NCBI GenBank assembly: GCA_003142185.1
Contig: PLOR01000042.1
Location: 4,875-68,874, forward strand
Source of the DNA: Bryobacterales bacterium
GTDB lineage: Bacteria > Acidobacteriota > Terriglobia > Bryobacterales > Bryobacteraceae
Length of the DNA: 64,000 nucleotides
Reading direction: 5' to 3'
A program made the translations under genes and the position numbers. The notes beneath the pieces are model-generated. The model made no database searches and was not told the DNA's origin. It worked only from the letters and a program-made list of their open reading frames with translations. This document shows, piece by piece, positions 47,617 through 57,641 of this stretch (its first letter is position 1; the number at the start of each line of letters is the position of its first letter).

Positions 47617-49947
47617 ATGCTGGCGAACCGGTCATTCCACCCCTGTATCTTGTTCGGGCGGCCCGCTGACGCTCGATTCACTGGCCTGACTAGCGTGCGG
47701 AAGCACACGATTCTCCATTGCCGGCTGATGGCGCTGTGCCTGGCTTCGATCTGCTGTACTGCGCTTGCCGAGGCCCAACCTTGCCCGGCAACCTTCGCCG
47801 GGTGGGTGAATATTGGCACCGGCAGTTGCGCGATACCGGGCTTGGGCACAATCTCGAATGTCCGCTTCAGTGGCTTGGCAAGCGGCGGTCCGATCCCGAC
47901 GATTCCGGAGATGCTGATATATACCGATACGAAGAGCATTACCGAGGACTTTAGATTGCCGAATGGAACGTTGATTGGCCAGGGCAACACCAGTACGTTC
48001 ACTTTCGGTTACAAGCTCACGCTGGATGCCGGGCTGACGATGACCGGGGCAAGCATCTTCGTCGGCTGGGTGTACGTTGAACCCGGCGGGGCCGCCGTTC
48101 CAGGCAGCGTGGCCGGCTCGTTGGCGCTGTGTCTGAACGGCGACTTCACGGGCGTTCCGCCCACCAGTTGCAGTGGCACGACGGTGAACGTGAATGCGCC
48201 GACGCTCAACCTTCCCTCAACCAGTCAATCTTCGTTTGGTTCGGCTACGTTTTCCGCGACGACGAGCATGGACGTGATTGTAACCGCCACGGGGGCGGGA
48301 AGTATCGCCGAGCTCTACCCGCAAGAGACTTTCACGCTCAGCGGTCAGCCCACTCAGCCGCTCCCGGCCATCTCAAGCGTGGTGAATGCCGCCACCTGGA
48401 TACCGCCGGAACTGCCGAATGGGGGAATCGCGCAGGGCGGGATTTTCGTGGTGTCAGGATCCAACCTGGGCCCGGCGGCGATTTCCATCGCCTCCCCTCC
48501 GTTTCAGACCACCAGCCTGGCCGGCACCTCGGTTTACGTGACCGTCGGCGACACGATGGTGGAGGCGCCGCTGTACTACTCTTTGGCGGGCTATGTGGCG
48601 GCTTTGCTGCCGTCGAATACACCGGTGGGCCAGGGGACCGTAGTGGTGACTTACAACGGTCTGACCAGCAGTAATGCCTTTCCCGTAACCGTGGTCGAGA
48701 GCAATCTGGGCATCTTCACAGTGACTTCGAATGGACAAGGAACGGGAATCGTCACCTATCCCGATTACAGCCTGGTATCGCCAGCCAAGGCCTCCAACTG
48801 CGGTGGACCATACACCACGTGCGGCGCCACTAATCCGGGCGACACGCTGATTTTGTGGGCCACTGGATTGGGCCCGGTGAACGGAAGCGACACGGCTGGG
48901 GCCGGGTTAGGTGTCAACATGCCCAGCGTTCCCTTGACGCTATGGCTGGGCGGCGTGCAGGCGCCCATCAGCTACCAGGGGCGGTCCGGCTGCTGCATCG
49001 GAGAAGACCAGATCGTTTTCAAGGTGCCGCAGAACGTTGCCACCGGATGCGCGGTGCCATTGACCGTGCAGATCGGCAACGAGATCAGCAACAGCACCGT
49101 GATCGCGGTGGCGAACGGCAGCCGCACATGCACTCCGGCGAATCCGGCCATCACGCCATCCGTGATGCAGGCGCTGAGCGGCAGTGCGCCGCTGACGGTT
49201 GGCACGGTTGAGCTCGAGCGGCAGGTCAGCAGCAGCAGCAACACGGGTTACGTCGACGACGGCAAGGCGCAGTTTGAAAAAGTCACCGTTTCCGCCGCGC
49301 TCCAGCCGTTCATGGTTTCCTATGTGGATAGCGAACCCGTGGGCACGTGCGTGATCTACAACAATCTCAGCACATCGAGCACTCCGCCTTTCGCGTCGAT
49401 TGCCGGAATCGATGCCGGCCCGAGTCTGTCCGTAAGCGGCCCGAACGGCACCGAGTCCCTGACCGTCACGCCGGGCCTGGTCCCGACGGAATATGATGGC
49501 ACGCTCAACTCAGTAGGCAAGTATCTTGTCCCAGGCGAATACACCGTCAGCGGTCCCGGCGGCGCCAATGTGGGCAGCTTCAGCGCGGCGTTCAATATTC
49601 CCACGCCACCCACCTGGACCAATCAGAACAGCCTCAGCACGGTGACTCTCGCCGATGGGCTGACCGTCAACTGGGGTGGGGTATTGGGGAGTAACGTCAT
49701 TCTGATCGAGGGAATCAGCGCCACGGACAAAACTCTCACCAATGGAGCCGGTTTCAGTTGTGCTGCGCCCGCCAGTGCGGGCACCTTCACCGTCCCGCCG
49801 TCGGTGATGCTGGCGCTTCCCGCGGGCAGCTACGGCACGTTGTACTTCAAACCGGCCATCGGCCCAATCGGCTTCACCGCCAGCGGGCTGAATCTCGGGT
49901 ACGTGACCAGTAACCTCCTGACGGCGATTCCTATCGCATTCCAGTAG
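47617..49947 (+). CDS. Large exported protein with Solibacter-type TIGR03437 domain
   Basis: A 776-residue protein; the ATG at 47617 follows GGAGGG by five bases. After a signal region (LMALCLASICCTALAEAQ, preceded by about 30 residues) comes a Cys-containing beta domain with Gly/Thr-rich strands (about 55-240). About 255-500 matches the Solibacter-type domain (VVNAATWIPPELPNGGIAQG, FVVSGSNLGPAAI, NPGDTLILWATGLGPVNG, ISYQGRSGCCIGEDQIVFKV). A further beta-rich region ends the protein. Function is unknown. The domain is nearly restricted to this group of acidobacteria and gives a good taxonomic hint. It is probably located on the cell surface. Confidence 0.8.
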   Translation: MLANRSFHPCILFGRPADARFTGLTSVRKHTILHCRLMALCLASICCTALAEAQPCPATFAGWVNIGTGSCAIPGLGTISNVRFSGLASGGPIPTIPEMLIYTDTKSITEDFRLPNGTLIGQGNTSTFTFGYKLTLDAGLTMTGASIFVGWVYVEPGGAAVPGSVAGSLALCLNGDFTGVPPTSCSGTTVNVNAPTLNLPSTSQSSFGSATFSATTSMDVIVTATGAGSIAELYPQETFTLSGQPTQPLPAISSVVNAATWIPPELPNGGIAQGGIFVVSGSNLGPAAISIASPPFQTTSLAGTSVYVTVGDTMVEAPLYYSLAGYVAALLPSNTPVGQGTVVVTYNGLTSSNAFPVTVVESNLGIFTVTSNGQGTGIVTYPDYSLVSPAKASNCGGPYTTCGATNPGDTLILWATGLGPVNGSDTAGAGLGVNMPSVPLTLWLGGVQAPISYQGRSGCCIGEDQIVFKVPQNVATGCAVPLTVQIGNEISNSTVIAVANGSRTCTPANPAITPSVMQALSGSAPLTVGTVELERQVSSSSNTGYVDDGKAQFEKVTVSAALQPFMVSYVDSEPVGTCVIYNNLSTSSTPPFASIAGIDAGPSLSVSGPNGTESLTVTPGLVPTEYDGTLNSVGKYLVPGEYTVSGPGGANVGSFSAAFNIPTPPTWTNQNSLSTVTLADGLTVNWGGVLGSNVILIEGISATDKTLTNGAGFSCAAPASAGTFTVPPSVMLALPAGSYGTLYFKPAIGPIGFTASGLNLGYVTSNLLTAIPIAFQ

Positions 49948-49995
49948 CGCGAGGTGGGGCAGGTTTCAACCTGCCAACTGAGCTCCTGTTTTCTT

Positions 49996-50081
49996 GGTAA
50001 CGCCGGCGGTCTTGCCGCGGGTGTTTTTGTGCCGCCAGACCAGCTTCAGAAACACCGGCGGCAAAGACCGCCGGCGTTACC
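49996..50081. repeat. GGTAACGCCGGCGG-type inverted repeat
   Basis: Arms 49996-50026 (GGTAACGCCGGCGGTCTTGC...) and 50050-50081 are near-perfect reverse complements. One arm also occurs near 24571. A GGCAGGTTTCAACCTGCC palindrome precedes it at about 49961. The gap 49948-50138 holds nothing else. Confidence 0.65.
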
Positions 50082-50138
50082 GAGCATTTTTCCGCAACGC
50101 ATCGGGAATCGGCTGGTGCAGTGGCTGCTGAACGAGCC

Positions 50139-50465
50139 CTAAAAACAGGCGGCTCGCTTGATAGGAGCCGACTCCGCCGCGAACTGGTCCAGCACCTCGC
50201 GCAGGATCCCGGCCCGGCGCAGCAGAGCGGCGCGGTCGGTTTCGGCAATGCCGTTGAGCGCAGGCAGCAGGTGATGGGCTTCGCGCCAGGCATTCTCCGC
50301 GCGCTGCTCAAACTCCCTGACCGCCGCCCCTTGCGCTTGCGAATCACGTGCCGCCAGCACCCGCGCATACGCAAACCCGCGATCCAGCCTGGCGGAAATC
50401 AGTTCCACCAGTTGCCGATCGGTGCGGGCCCGAAGCTGCGCGAGTTTTTTCGTGTGGCGTTCCAT
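50139..50465 (-). CDS. Small all-helical hypothetical protein
   Basis: A 108-residue protein of mostly charged helix (MERHTKKLAQLRARTDRQLV, AVREFEQRAENAWREAHHLL) with no signal or membrane segment. I recognise no family. The composition is unlike the Arg/Ala-rich shadows of other genes, and the ATG at 50465 has a weak GGGAAG upstream. It stands alone between a dispersed repeat and the hut operon. Confidence 0.5.
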   Translation of the reverse strand: MERHTKKLAQLRARTDRQLVELISARLDRGFAYARVLAARDSQAQGAAVREFEQRAENAWREAHHLLPALNGIAETDRAALLRRAGILREVLDQFAAESAPIKRAACF

Positions 50466-50639
50466 CTACTGCAACTTCCCGGATCGAATCAGTGATTTTT
50501 CGGGCTCAATCTAATAGACGATTGAATCCGCGGTTTTGATCGCTCCTAGCCAAAGATTTCTGAGGAAAACCGGCAGCCCCGCCAATGTTAGGGGCGCGAC
50601 TCATTCCATCAAAAGGACTTGGGGCCCTCTAGCCCACCG

Positions 50640-51887
50640 TCACCAGATTTGCCGAACGCCGCCGATATAGACCGCTCGTGCGGTGTCGCGCCCGAAAAAG
50701 TACGGCAGCTCACGATAGTCGTCGCAATCGTGAATCGCGAAATCGGCGAGCTTGCCTTCTTCGAGCGACCCCACCCTTCCACCGCGCCGCAGGCTGCACG
50801 CGGCGTTGATGGTCGCCGCGGTGATCGCTTCGGCGCAGGTCATTTTCAATTGGGTTACAGCCAGCGACAGCACCAGCGGCATGGAAGTGGTGGGCGAAGA
50901 TCCGGGATTGAAATCGGTTCCGAGCGTCACCGCCAGGCCGCGCTCGATCATTTGCCGCGCCGCCGGATAACGGTGGGTGCCCAGGCAGTAGACCGAAGCC
51001 GGCAGCAGAACCGGCTGCACGTGCGCGGCGGCGAGCGCCGTCCAGCCCCGCTCGGTAGTCGCTTCCAGATGATCCGCGGTGTCGGCGCCCATCTCCGCGG
51101 CCAGCAACGAGCCTTCATCGGCGCTGAACTGATCGGCGTGCATGCGTATGCGGAAGCCGAGCGCGCGCGCCGCTTCCAGGATGCCGCGCGCCTCTTCGAC
51201 GGGAAAAACCGATGGCTCGCAGAAAACGTCGCAGGATTCGGCGAGGCCCTCGCGCCACACAGCCGGCAGCATTTCTTCGATCAGCAGGCGAATGTAATCG
51301 CGCCTGCGGCCGCGGTATTCGTCCGGCACTTCATGCGCGCCAAGGAACGTGGGTGCCGTGCGCAGGCTGCCTTCCGCGCCCAGTTCACGGATTACGCGCA
51401 GGATCTTGAGCTCGTCAGCGGTCGTCAGCCCGTAGCCCGACTTGGCTTCGATGGTAGTGGTCCCGCCGCGCAGAAACCATCCGCGATAACGGCGCGCCGC
51501 GGCCAGCAAATCCGCCTCGCCGGCTTCGCGCGTGTGCCGCACGGTGGAGCGGATGCCGCCGCCGCGCGCGGCGATTTCGGCGTAGGTGGCACCTGCGGCG
51601 CGCTGCTCGAATTCATCCGCACGATTGCCGGCGAAGACCGGGTGCGTGTGAGCGTCCACGAAGCCCGGCAGCACGACGCGGCCGCCGGCATCGACGATCT
51701 CCGCATCTGCCGAAGCCAGGCGCTCGATTTCCGCGCGCGTTCCCACTTTCAGGATGCGCCCGTCGCGAGCCACCAGTGCGCCATCCGCAATGATCGCCAG
51801 CTCGCGCATCTCCGCGCCGGTGCGCGCCCGCGCCGGCCCCGCCAGGGTGACCACTTGGCGGCAATTGACGACGACGAGATCACTCAT
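50640..51887 (-). CDS. hutI: Imidazolonepropionase HutI
   Basis: A 415-residue amidohydrolase that opens imidazolonepropionate to formiminoglutamate in histidine breakdown. The metal site is in [14 protein letters not shown]. Other landmarks are [60 protein letters not shown] and [13 protein letters not shown] chose the ATG at 51887; the longer frame to 51953 runs through the inverted repeat that separates this gene from ftcD. It is last in the hut operon. Length matches the family. Confidence 0.96.
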   Translation of the reverse strand: MSDLVVVNCRQVVTLAGPARARTGAEMRELAIIADGALVARDGRILKVGTRAEIERLASADAEIVDAGGRVVLPGFVDAHTHPVFAGNRADEFEQRAAGATYAEIAARGGGIRSTVRHTREAGEADLLAAARRYRGWFLRGGTTTIEAKSGYGLTTADELKILRVIRELGAEGSLRTAPTFLGAHEVPDEYRGRRRDYIRLLIEEMLPAVWREGLAESCDVFCEPSVFPVEEARGILEAARALGFRIRMHADQFSADEGSLLAAEMGADTADHLEATTERGWTALAAAHVQPVLLPASVYCLGTHRYPAARQMIERGLAVTLGTDFNPGSSPTTSMPLVLSLAVTQLKMTCAEAITAATINAACSLRRGGRVGSLEEGKLADFAIHDCDDYRELPYFFGRDTARAVYIGGVRQIW

Positions 51888-51897
51888 AACCAATTCT

Positions 51898-51994
51898 GAG
51901 CCACAGATGAACACAGATGAACACAGATAAGATCTAAAAACCGTCGCTCTCAAACTCTTTTTTCTTATCTGTGTTTATCTGTGTTCATCTGTGG
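51898..51994. repeat. CACAGATGAACACAGAT-type inverted repeat (copy 2, inside the hut operon)
   Basis: Arms start GAGCCACAGATGAACACAG (51898) and end with the complement GTTCATCTGTGG (51994), and the inner ATCTTATC pairing is also kept. It lies between ftcD and hutI, and shares its arm sequence with the copy at 11841-11919, which is also inside an operon. Confidence 0.7.
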
Positions 51995-52011
51995 CCAATC
52001 CTGTTTTGGTC

Positions 52012-53433
52012 TTATTTCGTGGCTTCCGTCAATCGGCTCAGCCGCGCTTCCACCGCTGCTTTGAACGCAGCATCCGCCATGCTTTCGAGGTTGATACGCA
52101 CGTTTTCCAGCGCGCCGGTTCTAGCCGCCGCGGTCAGCGCCTTGGCAACCGCGAGGTCGGAGGAAAACCGCGCCGGCACCTCCATCTTTTCCAGGCGTGC
52201 GTTCAACGCGGCGGCGCGCTCCAGCACTTCGAGCGGCACCAGCGCGGCGCCGTGCAGCGCTTCTTCCACAAATGGCGCGCGCTCGCCCTTGGGCCGCCTG
52301 TAGGCCGTCATCACGTGCTGAAAAGCTGCGGCGTCGCGCTCCACGGCCGCCGTGAAGAAGGCGCGGTCGTCTTCGTACGTTCCGGGGTCGAGCTTGGCCA
52401 GCCGCGAGACCATCGCGCCCAACGCCGCGCCCATGGCGGCCGCGGCTGCCGCCGCGCTGCCGCCGCCGGGCGTGGCCGTGCCCGCCGCCAGCGCATCCAG
52501 GAATTCCGGCAACCCGCCGCGCACCGCCACGGCATCCGCGATGCGGTTCTCCAGTACCAACTGCGGACTGAAGTTTTCCGCCCGCAGGAAATACTCAGCC
52601 GCCAGCTCGATCGCCTTGCGCGGAATCAGCCCCACGATTTCGCTGCCCACCACCGGCACGCCGTACCGCTCGGCCTCACGGCGCACGGTTTCGAAAACCT
52701 GATGCAACGGGGTCTGCTCAAAATCCGTCAGGTTGATCGAAACCTGCGCCAGGTTGCGCGAAGCCAGCATCACGCCCATCGATTTGACGAAGCGGAAACC
52801 GCCGCTCGAAAAGCGGATGGTTTTGGCGATCCGCTTGGCGATGTCCACATCCGCCGTGCCCAGGTTGACGTTGTAAGCGATGAGGAACTTGCGCGCGCCC
52901 AGCACGATGGCGCCGGCCGTGGGATGGCACACCGGTTCGCCGATATCCGGCGCGCGCCCGGCTTCCGTACCCATCTCTCTTAACAGCGCTTCGAATTGCC
53001 CGCGGCGAATGTTCTCCAGGTTGACGCGCTCCGGCCGCCGCGCCGCGGCTTCATACAGGTAAACCGGCACTTTGAGCCGGTTCCAGATTTCGCCGCCCAC
53101 GCGCTCGGCAAGGCGCACGCATTCTTCCAGCGTGACGCCTTCAATCGGAATGAACGGCACCACGTCGGCTGCGCCGATACGCGGGTGCGCACCGTGGTGC
53201 TGCGTCAGATCAATCAGCTCGACGGCCTTTTCGACGCCCCGCAAGGCCGCATCCGCCACCGCGGCCGGCGGCCCAACGAAGGTGAGCACGGAGCGGTTGT
53301 GATCCGCATCGGCTTCGCGATCGAGCAGCGTCACTTCGGGCACCGCCGTGATCGCCGCAACGATGGCCTCCATCTTGGCCGCGTCGCGGCCTTCGGAAAA
53401 ATTCGGAACGCACTCTACGAGTTGTCGGGGCAT
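52012..53433 (-). CDS. ftcD: Bifunctional glutamate formimidoyltransferase / formiminotetrahydrofolate cyclodeaminase
   Basis: A 473-residue fusion of the two activities. The formiminotransferase part (about 1-295) has LVECVPNFSEGRD, DADHNRSVLTFVG and ITHGAHPRIG-like IDLTQHHGAHPRIGAADVV. The cyclodeaminase part (about 305-470) has TATPGGGSAAAAAAAMGAAL and helical ends. The enzyme passes the formimino group of formiminoglutamate to tetrahydrofolate and releases ammonia. It is shorter than mammalian FTCD (541) but has the same domain order. It replaces the hutG-type hydrolysis route. The gene begins 33 bases after hutU. Confidence 0.93.
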   Translation of the reverse strand: MPRQLVECVPNFSEGRDAAKMEAIVAAITAVPEVTLLDREADADHNRSVLTFVGPPAAVADAALRGVEKAVELIDLTQHHGAHPRIGAADVVPFIPIEGVTLEECVRLAERVGGEIWNRLKVPVYLYEAAARRPERVNLENIRRGQFEALLREMGTEAGRAPDIGEPVCHPTAGAIVLGARKFLIAYNVNLGTADVDIAKRIAKTIRFSSGGFRFVKSMGVMLASRNLAQVSINLTDFEQTPLHQVFETVRREAERYGVPVVGSEIVGLIPRKAIELAAEYFLRAENFSPQLVLENRIADAVAVRGGLPEFLDALAAGTATPGGGSAAAAAAAMGAALGAMVSRLAKLDPGTYEDDRAFFTAAVERDAAAFQHVMTAYRRPKGERAPFVEEALHGAALVPLEVLERAAALNARLEKMEVPARFSSDLAVAKALTAAARTGALENVRINLESMADAAFKAAVEARLSRLTEATK

Positions 53434-53466
53434 ACGCTTTAGGCACCAACGAAAAACGCACCGGCG

Positions 53467-55122
53467 CTACGGCTGCATCGGAATCTTCACGCCGTGCTCT
53501 TTGGCGAACCGCACGGCTTCATCGTAACCTGCGTCGGCGTGGCGCATCACGCCGGTGCCGGGATCGGTGGTGAGAACGCGCTCCAGCCGGCGTTCCATTT
53601 CCTCGGTCCCATCCGCCACCACCACCATGCCGGCATGTTGCGAGTAGCCGATGCCCACGCCGCCGCCGTTGTGGATCGACACCCAGCTCGCCCCGGCGGC
53701 GATATTCACCATCGCATTGAGCAGCGGCCAATCGGCAATCGCGTCCGAACCGTCGCGCATGCCTTCCGTTTCGCGGAAGGGCGAGGCCACCGAGCCGGCG
53801 TCCAGATGATCGCGGCCGATCACAATCGGCGCCTTCAACTCGCCCGACCGCACCAGCCGGTTGATGGCGACGCCGAATTCGGCGCGCTCGCCGTAGCCCA
53901 GCCAGCAAATACGCGCCGGCAGCCCTTGAAATTGGATGCGTTTCTGCGCCAGCGGCAGCCAGCGCGCTAGCGTTTCGTCGCGCGGAAACAGTTCCAGCGC
54001 CAGCCGGTCCGTGCGTTCGATATCGGCCGGGTCGCCCGATAGCGCCACCCAGCGGAACGGGCCGCGGCCCTGGCAGAACAGCGGGCGTATATATTCGGGC
54101 ACGAAACCTGGGATGTCGAAAGCGTGCTCCACGCCGGCCTTCTTGGCGTGGGTGCGTATGTTGTTGCCGTAATCGAAGGTCACCGCGCCGCGCTTCTGGA
54201 GTTCCAGCATGGCCGCGACGTGCGCACCCATGGACGCGGTCGAGCGCTCGACATATACGGCCGGATCGGCGGCTCTGAGCGCGGCCGCTTCCGCCAGCGT
54301 CATGCCATGCGGCACATAGCCATTCAGCGGATCGTGCGCGCTGGTCTGGTCGGTGAGAACATCCGGCACTATTCCGCGCCGCGCCAGTTCCGGCACCACG
54401 TCGGCGCAGTTGCCCACCAGGCCAACCGAAATCGCTTCGCCGCGCGCCTGCGCCTCGCCGAGCGCCGCCAGCGCAGCGTCCAGGCTGCGCTCCATGCGAT
54501 CGCAGTAGCCAGTGTCCAAGCGGCGGCGGATGCGGTCCGGGTCGACGTCGATGCCCAGGAAGCAGGCGCCGTTCATCACCGCCGCCAGCGGCTGCGCGCC
54601 GCCCATCCCGCCCATGCCGCCCGACACCACCAGCTTGCCCGCCAGCGATCCGCCGAAGTGCCTGCGCGCCACCGCCGCGAGGGTCTCGAAGGTCCCCTGC
54701 ACGATGCCCTGGCTGCCGATATAAATCCACGAGCCCGCCGTCATCTGCCCGTACATGGTGAGCCCCAGCCGCTCCAGCCGGTTGAATTCGTCCCAGTTCG
54801 ACCAGTGGCCCACCAGGTTGGAGTTGGCGATCAACACGCGTGGCGCTTCCGGAGTAGTGCGAAAAATGCCCACCGGCCGCCCCGATTGCACCAGCAGCGT
54901 TTCGTCGTTTTCGAGCGTACTAAGCGCGCGCACAATCGCGTGGAATGCCTCCCAGCTTCGCGCCGCGCGGCCGGTGCCGCCGTACACGATCAACTGGTCC
55001 GGCTTTTCAGCCACTTCCGGGTCCAGATTGTTATGCAACATGCGCAAGGCGGCTTCCTGGTGCCAGCCCTTGCAGGTGAGTGCGCTGCCCCGCGGCGCGC
55101 GGATGGCCGTTCCGGCGTTCAT
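53467..55122 (-). CDS. hutU: Urocanate hydratase HutU
   Basis: A 551-residue enzyme that hydrates urocanate to imidazolonepropionate using tightly bound NAD. Landmarks are [34 protein letters not shown] (NAD binding), [33 protein letters not shown] with the active-site Cys, and [18 protein letters not shown] chose the ATG at 55122; the open frame reaches 55212, but that end lies in the large repeat. Urocanase is the first gene of the operon. No hutH is found in the window. Confidence 0.97.
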   Translation of the reverse strand: MNAGTAIRAPRGSALTCKGWHQEAALRMLHNNLDPEVAEKPDQLIVYGGTGRAARSWEAFHAIVRALSTLENDETLLVQSGRPVGIFRTTPEAPRVLIANSNLVGHWSNWDEFNRLERLGLTMYGQMTAGSWIYIGSQGIVQGTFETLAAVARRHFGGSLAGKLVVSGGMGGMGGAQPLAAVMNGACFLGIDVDPDRIRRRLDTGYCDRMERSLDAALAALGEAQARGEAISVGLVGNCADVVPELARRGIVPDVLTDQTSAHDPLNGYVPHGMTLAEAAALRAADPAVYVERSTASMGAHVAAMLELQKRGAVTFDYGNNIRTHAKKAGVEHAFDIPGFVPEYIRPLFCQGRGPFRWVALSGDPADIERTDRLALELFPRDETLARWLPLAQKRIQFQGLPARICWLGYGERAEFGVAINRLVRSGELKAPIVIGRDHLDAGSVASPFRETEGMRDGSDAIADWPLLNAMVNIAAGASWVSIHNGGGVGIGYSQHAGMVVVADGTEEMERRLERVLTTDPGTGVMRHADAGYDEAVRFAKEHGVKIPMQP

Positions 55123-55195
55123 ATCAGCCCCAATCATACCGCCCCGCGCCGGCGGGGCAGCATTCATCCTGTCAACGCGGGTGCGCGACGCAGAA

Positions 55196-55457
55196 ATGGC
55201 GAAACTCTCCATTCCTAATGAATTCGCATGAATCTGAGTGTAGAGGTACGCATGCTTTGCTTTATCCGGAGGCTTTGTATCGCACGGCTTCAGCCGTGCC
55301 GAAGGATCGAGAGAGAGGTTTGGGCTTCAGCCCCTGCGCCCGCGGGAGAGTCCCAGCGGCTAAAGCCATTGGCTACCGATGTGCTGCGGCACGGCTGAAG
55401 CCGGTGCCCTGATACAAAACCAGCCGCCCGGTTCCCACTTACATGTCGCGCGCCCCT
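55196..55457 (+). repeat. Large interspersed repeat (about 260 bp), copy C
   Basis: It begins with the mini-frame [11 protein letters not shown], followed by the CACGGCTTCAGCCGTG hairpin, GGGCTTCAGCCC, and a right outer arm CACGGCTGAAGCCGG...GTGCCCTGATAC. The left outer arm has lost GGGC (TATCGCACGG), so this copy is degraded. It fills the gap between the hutU start and the FG-GAP gene stop. Confidence 0.75.
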
Positions 55458-55494
55458 GTCATCGCCGGCGGTTTCGGCGCGCGCCAGTTCGCCC

Positions 55495-57462
55495 TTACTG
55501 GTGCACGGCCGTGTATAGCTTCTGCGTGCCGGGCACACCACCCAGCGTGAACGTAAGCGGCACCAGATTGTTATCCGGCACTTGCGGCACTACGACGTTG
55601 AACTGATACAGCCCGACGGCGTCCGGCGCCAGGCCAGCGTAGGGTACTGACGGCGGCGCGGTCTGTCCGAACAGGAACTGCAACGGCTCGGAGAGCTGAT
55701 TGCTCGCGGATTCGATCTCGCCCGCCGGTAGATTCGGGACGACCGATCCGAAACCAATTCCGTAGATCACGATCGTCTCGCCGGGCTTGGCCGGCCGCGA
55801 AGTGACGCCAGCGATCGCGCCGGCCGGAGCCACATACGTTCCGTCCGCCAACTGCGCCACTACATATTGGTTCGCGCCGACCTGGAACGACGGCGGAGCC
55901 AACAGCCCCGGCTCGGTTGCGTTCACCGTGACGTTGGCTGTCCCGACGACGACGTTCCCGCTCGAGACCGTCAGCGGCAAGCTGCCCGGGCCGATGCCCG
56001 AAGGCAACTGCGCATTCACCTGGGTCGGCGAGACGTAGTCGATGAACGCCGCTTGCTCTCCGATCGTCACCTGCACGCCGCCGAGCGAAGTGGGCGCGTT
56101 GTTGCCGTTGAAATTCGCGGTGGTCCAGGTGAGTGTGGTGGACGCCAGGCCCGACCCGTAGATCTCGACCCAGCTCCCCGGCGCCGCGGCGGAAAACCCG
56201 CCGAATGCCCCCGCGCTGATCACGCCCGTGATCCCGGGCTGCGTCAAACCGAACACGTACGCGGCTCCCTGGGAGGCATACTCGCCGGCGGCACCATGCG
56301 AGAAACCCTTGTTGTCAGCTCCAATCACCGCCGTGCTTCCGCTCACCGACACGGAATTGCCAAATCCGTCGCCGGTCACTTCGTCGGAAGCGGTCAATTC
56401 CTGCTGCTCCGTCCATACTCCGCCGCTGCGCTCAAACACGTAGGCCTGTCCCCCGCCCGCGTTCCCGCCGAAGAGCACCGCGGTGTCGCCGCTCACTGAC
56501 ACGCTGATACCAGCACCCGAAGGGGTCAACTCCTGCTGCAGGTTCCACGATCCATTGCTCTGAACATACAGGTAGGCGGCTCCGTTCCCAGGCGCCCCAA
56601 CCACCGCCGTGGTCCCATCCACCGAGACGGACCGGCCGAAATAATCGTTCGTCGCACCATCGGCGGCAATCAGCGTCGCCTGCCGGTACCAAACTCCAGC
56701 GCTCTGCTCGAACACGTATGCGGCTCCCTGGCTGGAGTTCGCATTGACGGTCTGCGTATCTGCCCCCACCACCAGCGTGGTTCCGTTCAGAGCAACGGAG
56801 ATGCCGAAACCGTCGCCCGGGCCGCCGGTTAACTCCTGCTGCAAATTCCACCCTCCGCCGCTCAGCGTAAACACGTACACGGCTCCGCCCCCCGTGTGCG
56901 TGGGCGCCCCGATCGCCATCGTGGTCCCGTTCACGCAAACGGCGATACCGAAGGTGTCGTACGCCGCGCCATCGGGAGCCGTCAGCTCCGCCTGCAGGCT
57001 CCATACTCCGCCGCTGCGCGTAAAGATGTATGCGGCTCCCTGAAGGAAATTCTTGCCATAAGCCCCGACCACCGCCGTGTCCCCACTCACCGACACGGCC
57101 GCGCCGAAAGCCTCGGCACCGGGAGCCGAGACATCGGGATCACTCAACTCCTGCTGGAGGCCCCACACTCCGCCGCTCTCGACGAACACATACGCGGCTC
57201 CGTTGAAAGCGGGACTGGGATCAGTGTGGGAATTAGCCCCGATCACCGCCGTGGTCCCGCTCACCGACACGGAACTGCCGAACAGGTCGGTCGGCGCGCT
57301 ATCGGGAGCAGTCAGCTCCTGCTGTTGCGCCCAGACCGAGGCCGCGGTCAACGGGTACTGAACGGCCTTCTTCTCGCCGGCACCCGCCAGCGCGGCGAGC
57401 GGAAACACCAGCGCCAGGGCTCGGCAAAGCCCGCGGGCGCCCGCGGGTACGTAACTGCGCAT
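55495..57462 (-). CDS. Exported FG-GAP-type repeat protein with TIGR03437 C-terminal domain
   Basis: A 655-residue protein. After a signal region (ALALVFPLAALAGAG) come about seven units of roughly 50 residues built on FGxSVSVSGTTAVIGA...GAAYVFxxSGGVWxLQQEL, an FG-GAP-like beta-propeller (residues about 45-410). About 410-655 is the Solibacter-type domain (GVISAGAFGGFSAAAPGSWV, PGETIVIYGIGFGSVVP, GLYQFNVVVPQVPDNN). I chose the ATG at 57462, with AAGGAG nine bases upstream; an ATG at 57471 directly touches AAGGAG and is less likely. It likely binds ligands at the surface. Repeats at DNA level may drive size variation. Confidence 0.82.
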   Translation of the reverse strand: MRSYVPAGARGLCRALALVFPLAALAGAGEKKAVQYPLTAASVWAQQQELTAPDSAPTDLFGSSVSVSGTTAVIGANSHTDPSPAFNGAAYVFVESGGVWGLQQELSDPDVSAPGAEAFGAAVSVSGDTAVVGAYGKNFLQGAAYIFTRSGGVWSLQAELTAPDGAAYDTFGIAVCVNGTTMAIGAPTHTGGGAVYVFTLSGGGWNLQQELTGGPGDGFGISVALNGTTLVVGADTQTVNANSSQGAAYVFEQSAGVWYRQATLIAADGATNDYFGRSVSVDGTTAVVGAPGNGAAYLYVQSNGSWNLQQELTPSGAGISVSVSGDTAVLFGGNAGGGQAYVFERSGGVWTEQQELTASDEVTGDGFGNSVSVSGSTAVIGADNKGFSHGAAGEYASQGAAYVFGLTQPGITGVISAGAFGGFSAAAPGSWVEIYGSGLASTTLTWTTANFNGNNAPTSLGGVQVTIGEQAAFIDYVSPTQVNAQLPSGIGPGSLPLTVSSGNVVVGTANVTVNATEPGLLAPPSFQVGANQYVVAQLADGTYVAPAGAIAGVTSRPAKPGETIVIYGIGFGSVVPNLPAGEIESASNQLSEPLQFLFGQTAPPSVPYAGLAPDAVGLYQFNVVVPQVPDNNLVPLTFTLGGVPGTQKLYTAVHQ

Positions 57463-57641
57463 CGTCGTCATCTCCTTATGCCTTTCCGTGCGTTTCGCCG
57501 AGGTTCCTATCAGTCTGCGAGAAGGCAGCGAAAAGCGACTCACGGCAAAGCGGGACCATACCGGCGCTCCCGGCAGCCCCAATCATACCGCTTTCCGAAT
57601 GCGGGTCCGCCTTCCGTGGAAGGGTACATAATAGTTACACA

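Noticed and set aside
55080-55412. Plus-strand frame over repeat copy C
   Set aside because: It begins in hutU antisense and ends in the repeat; the same residues appear in other repeat copies, so it is not a gene.
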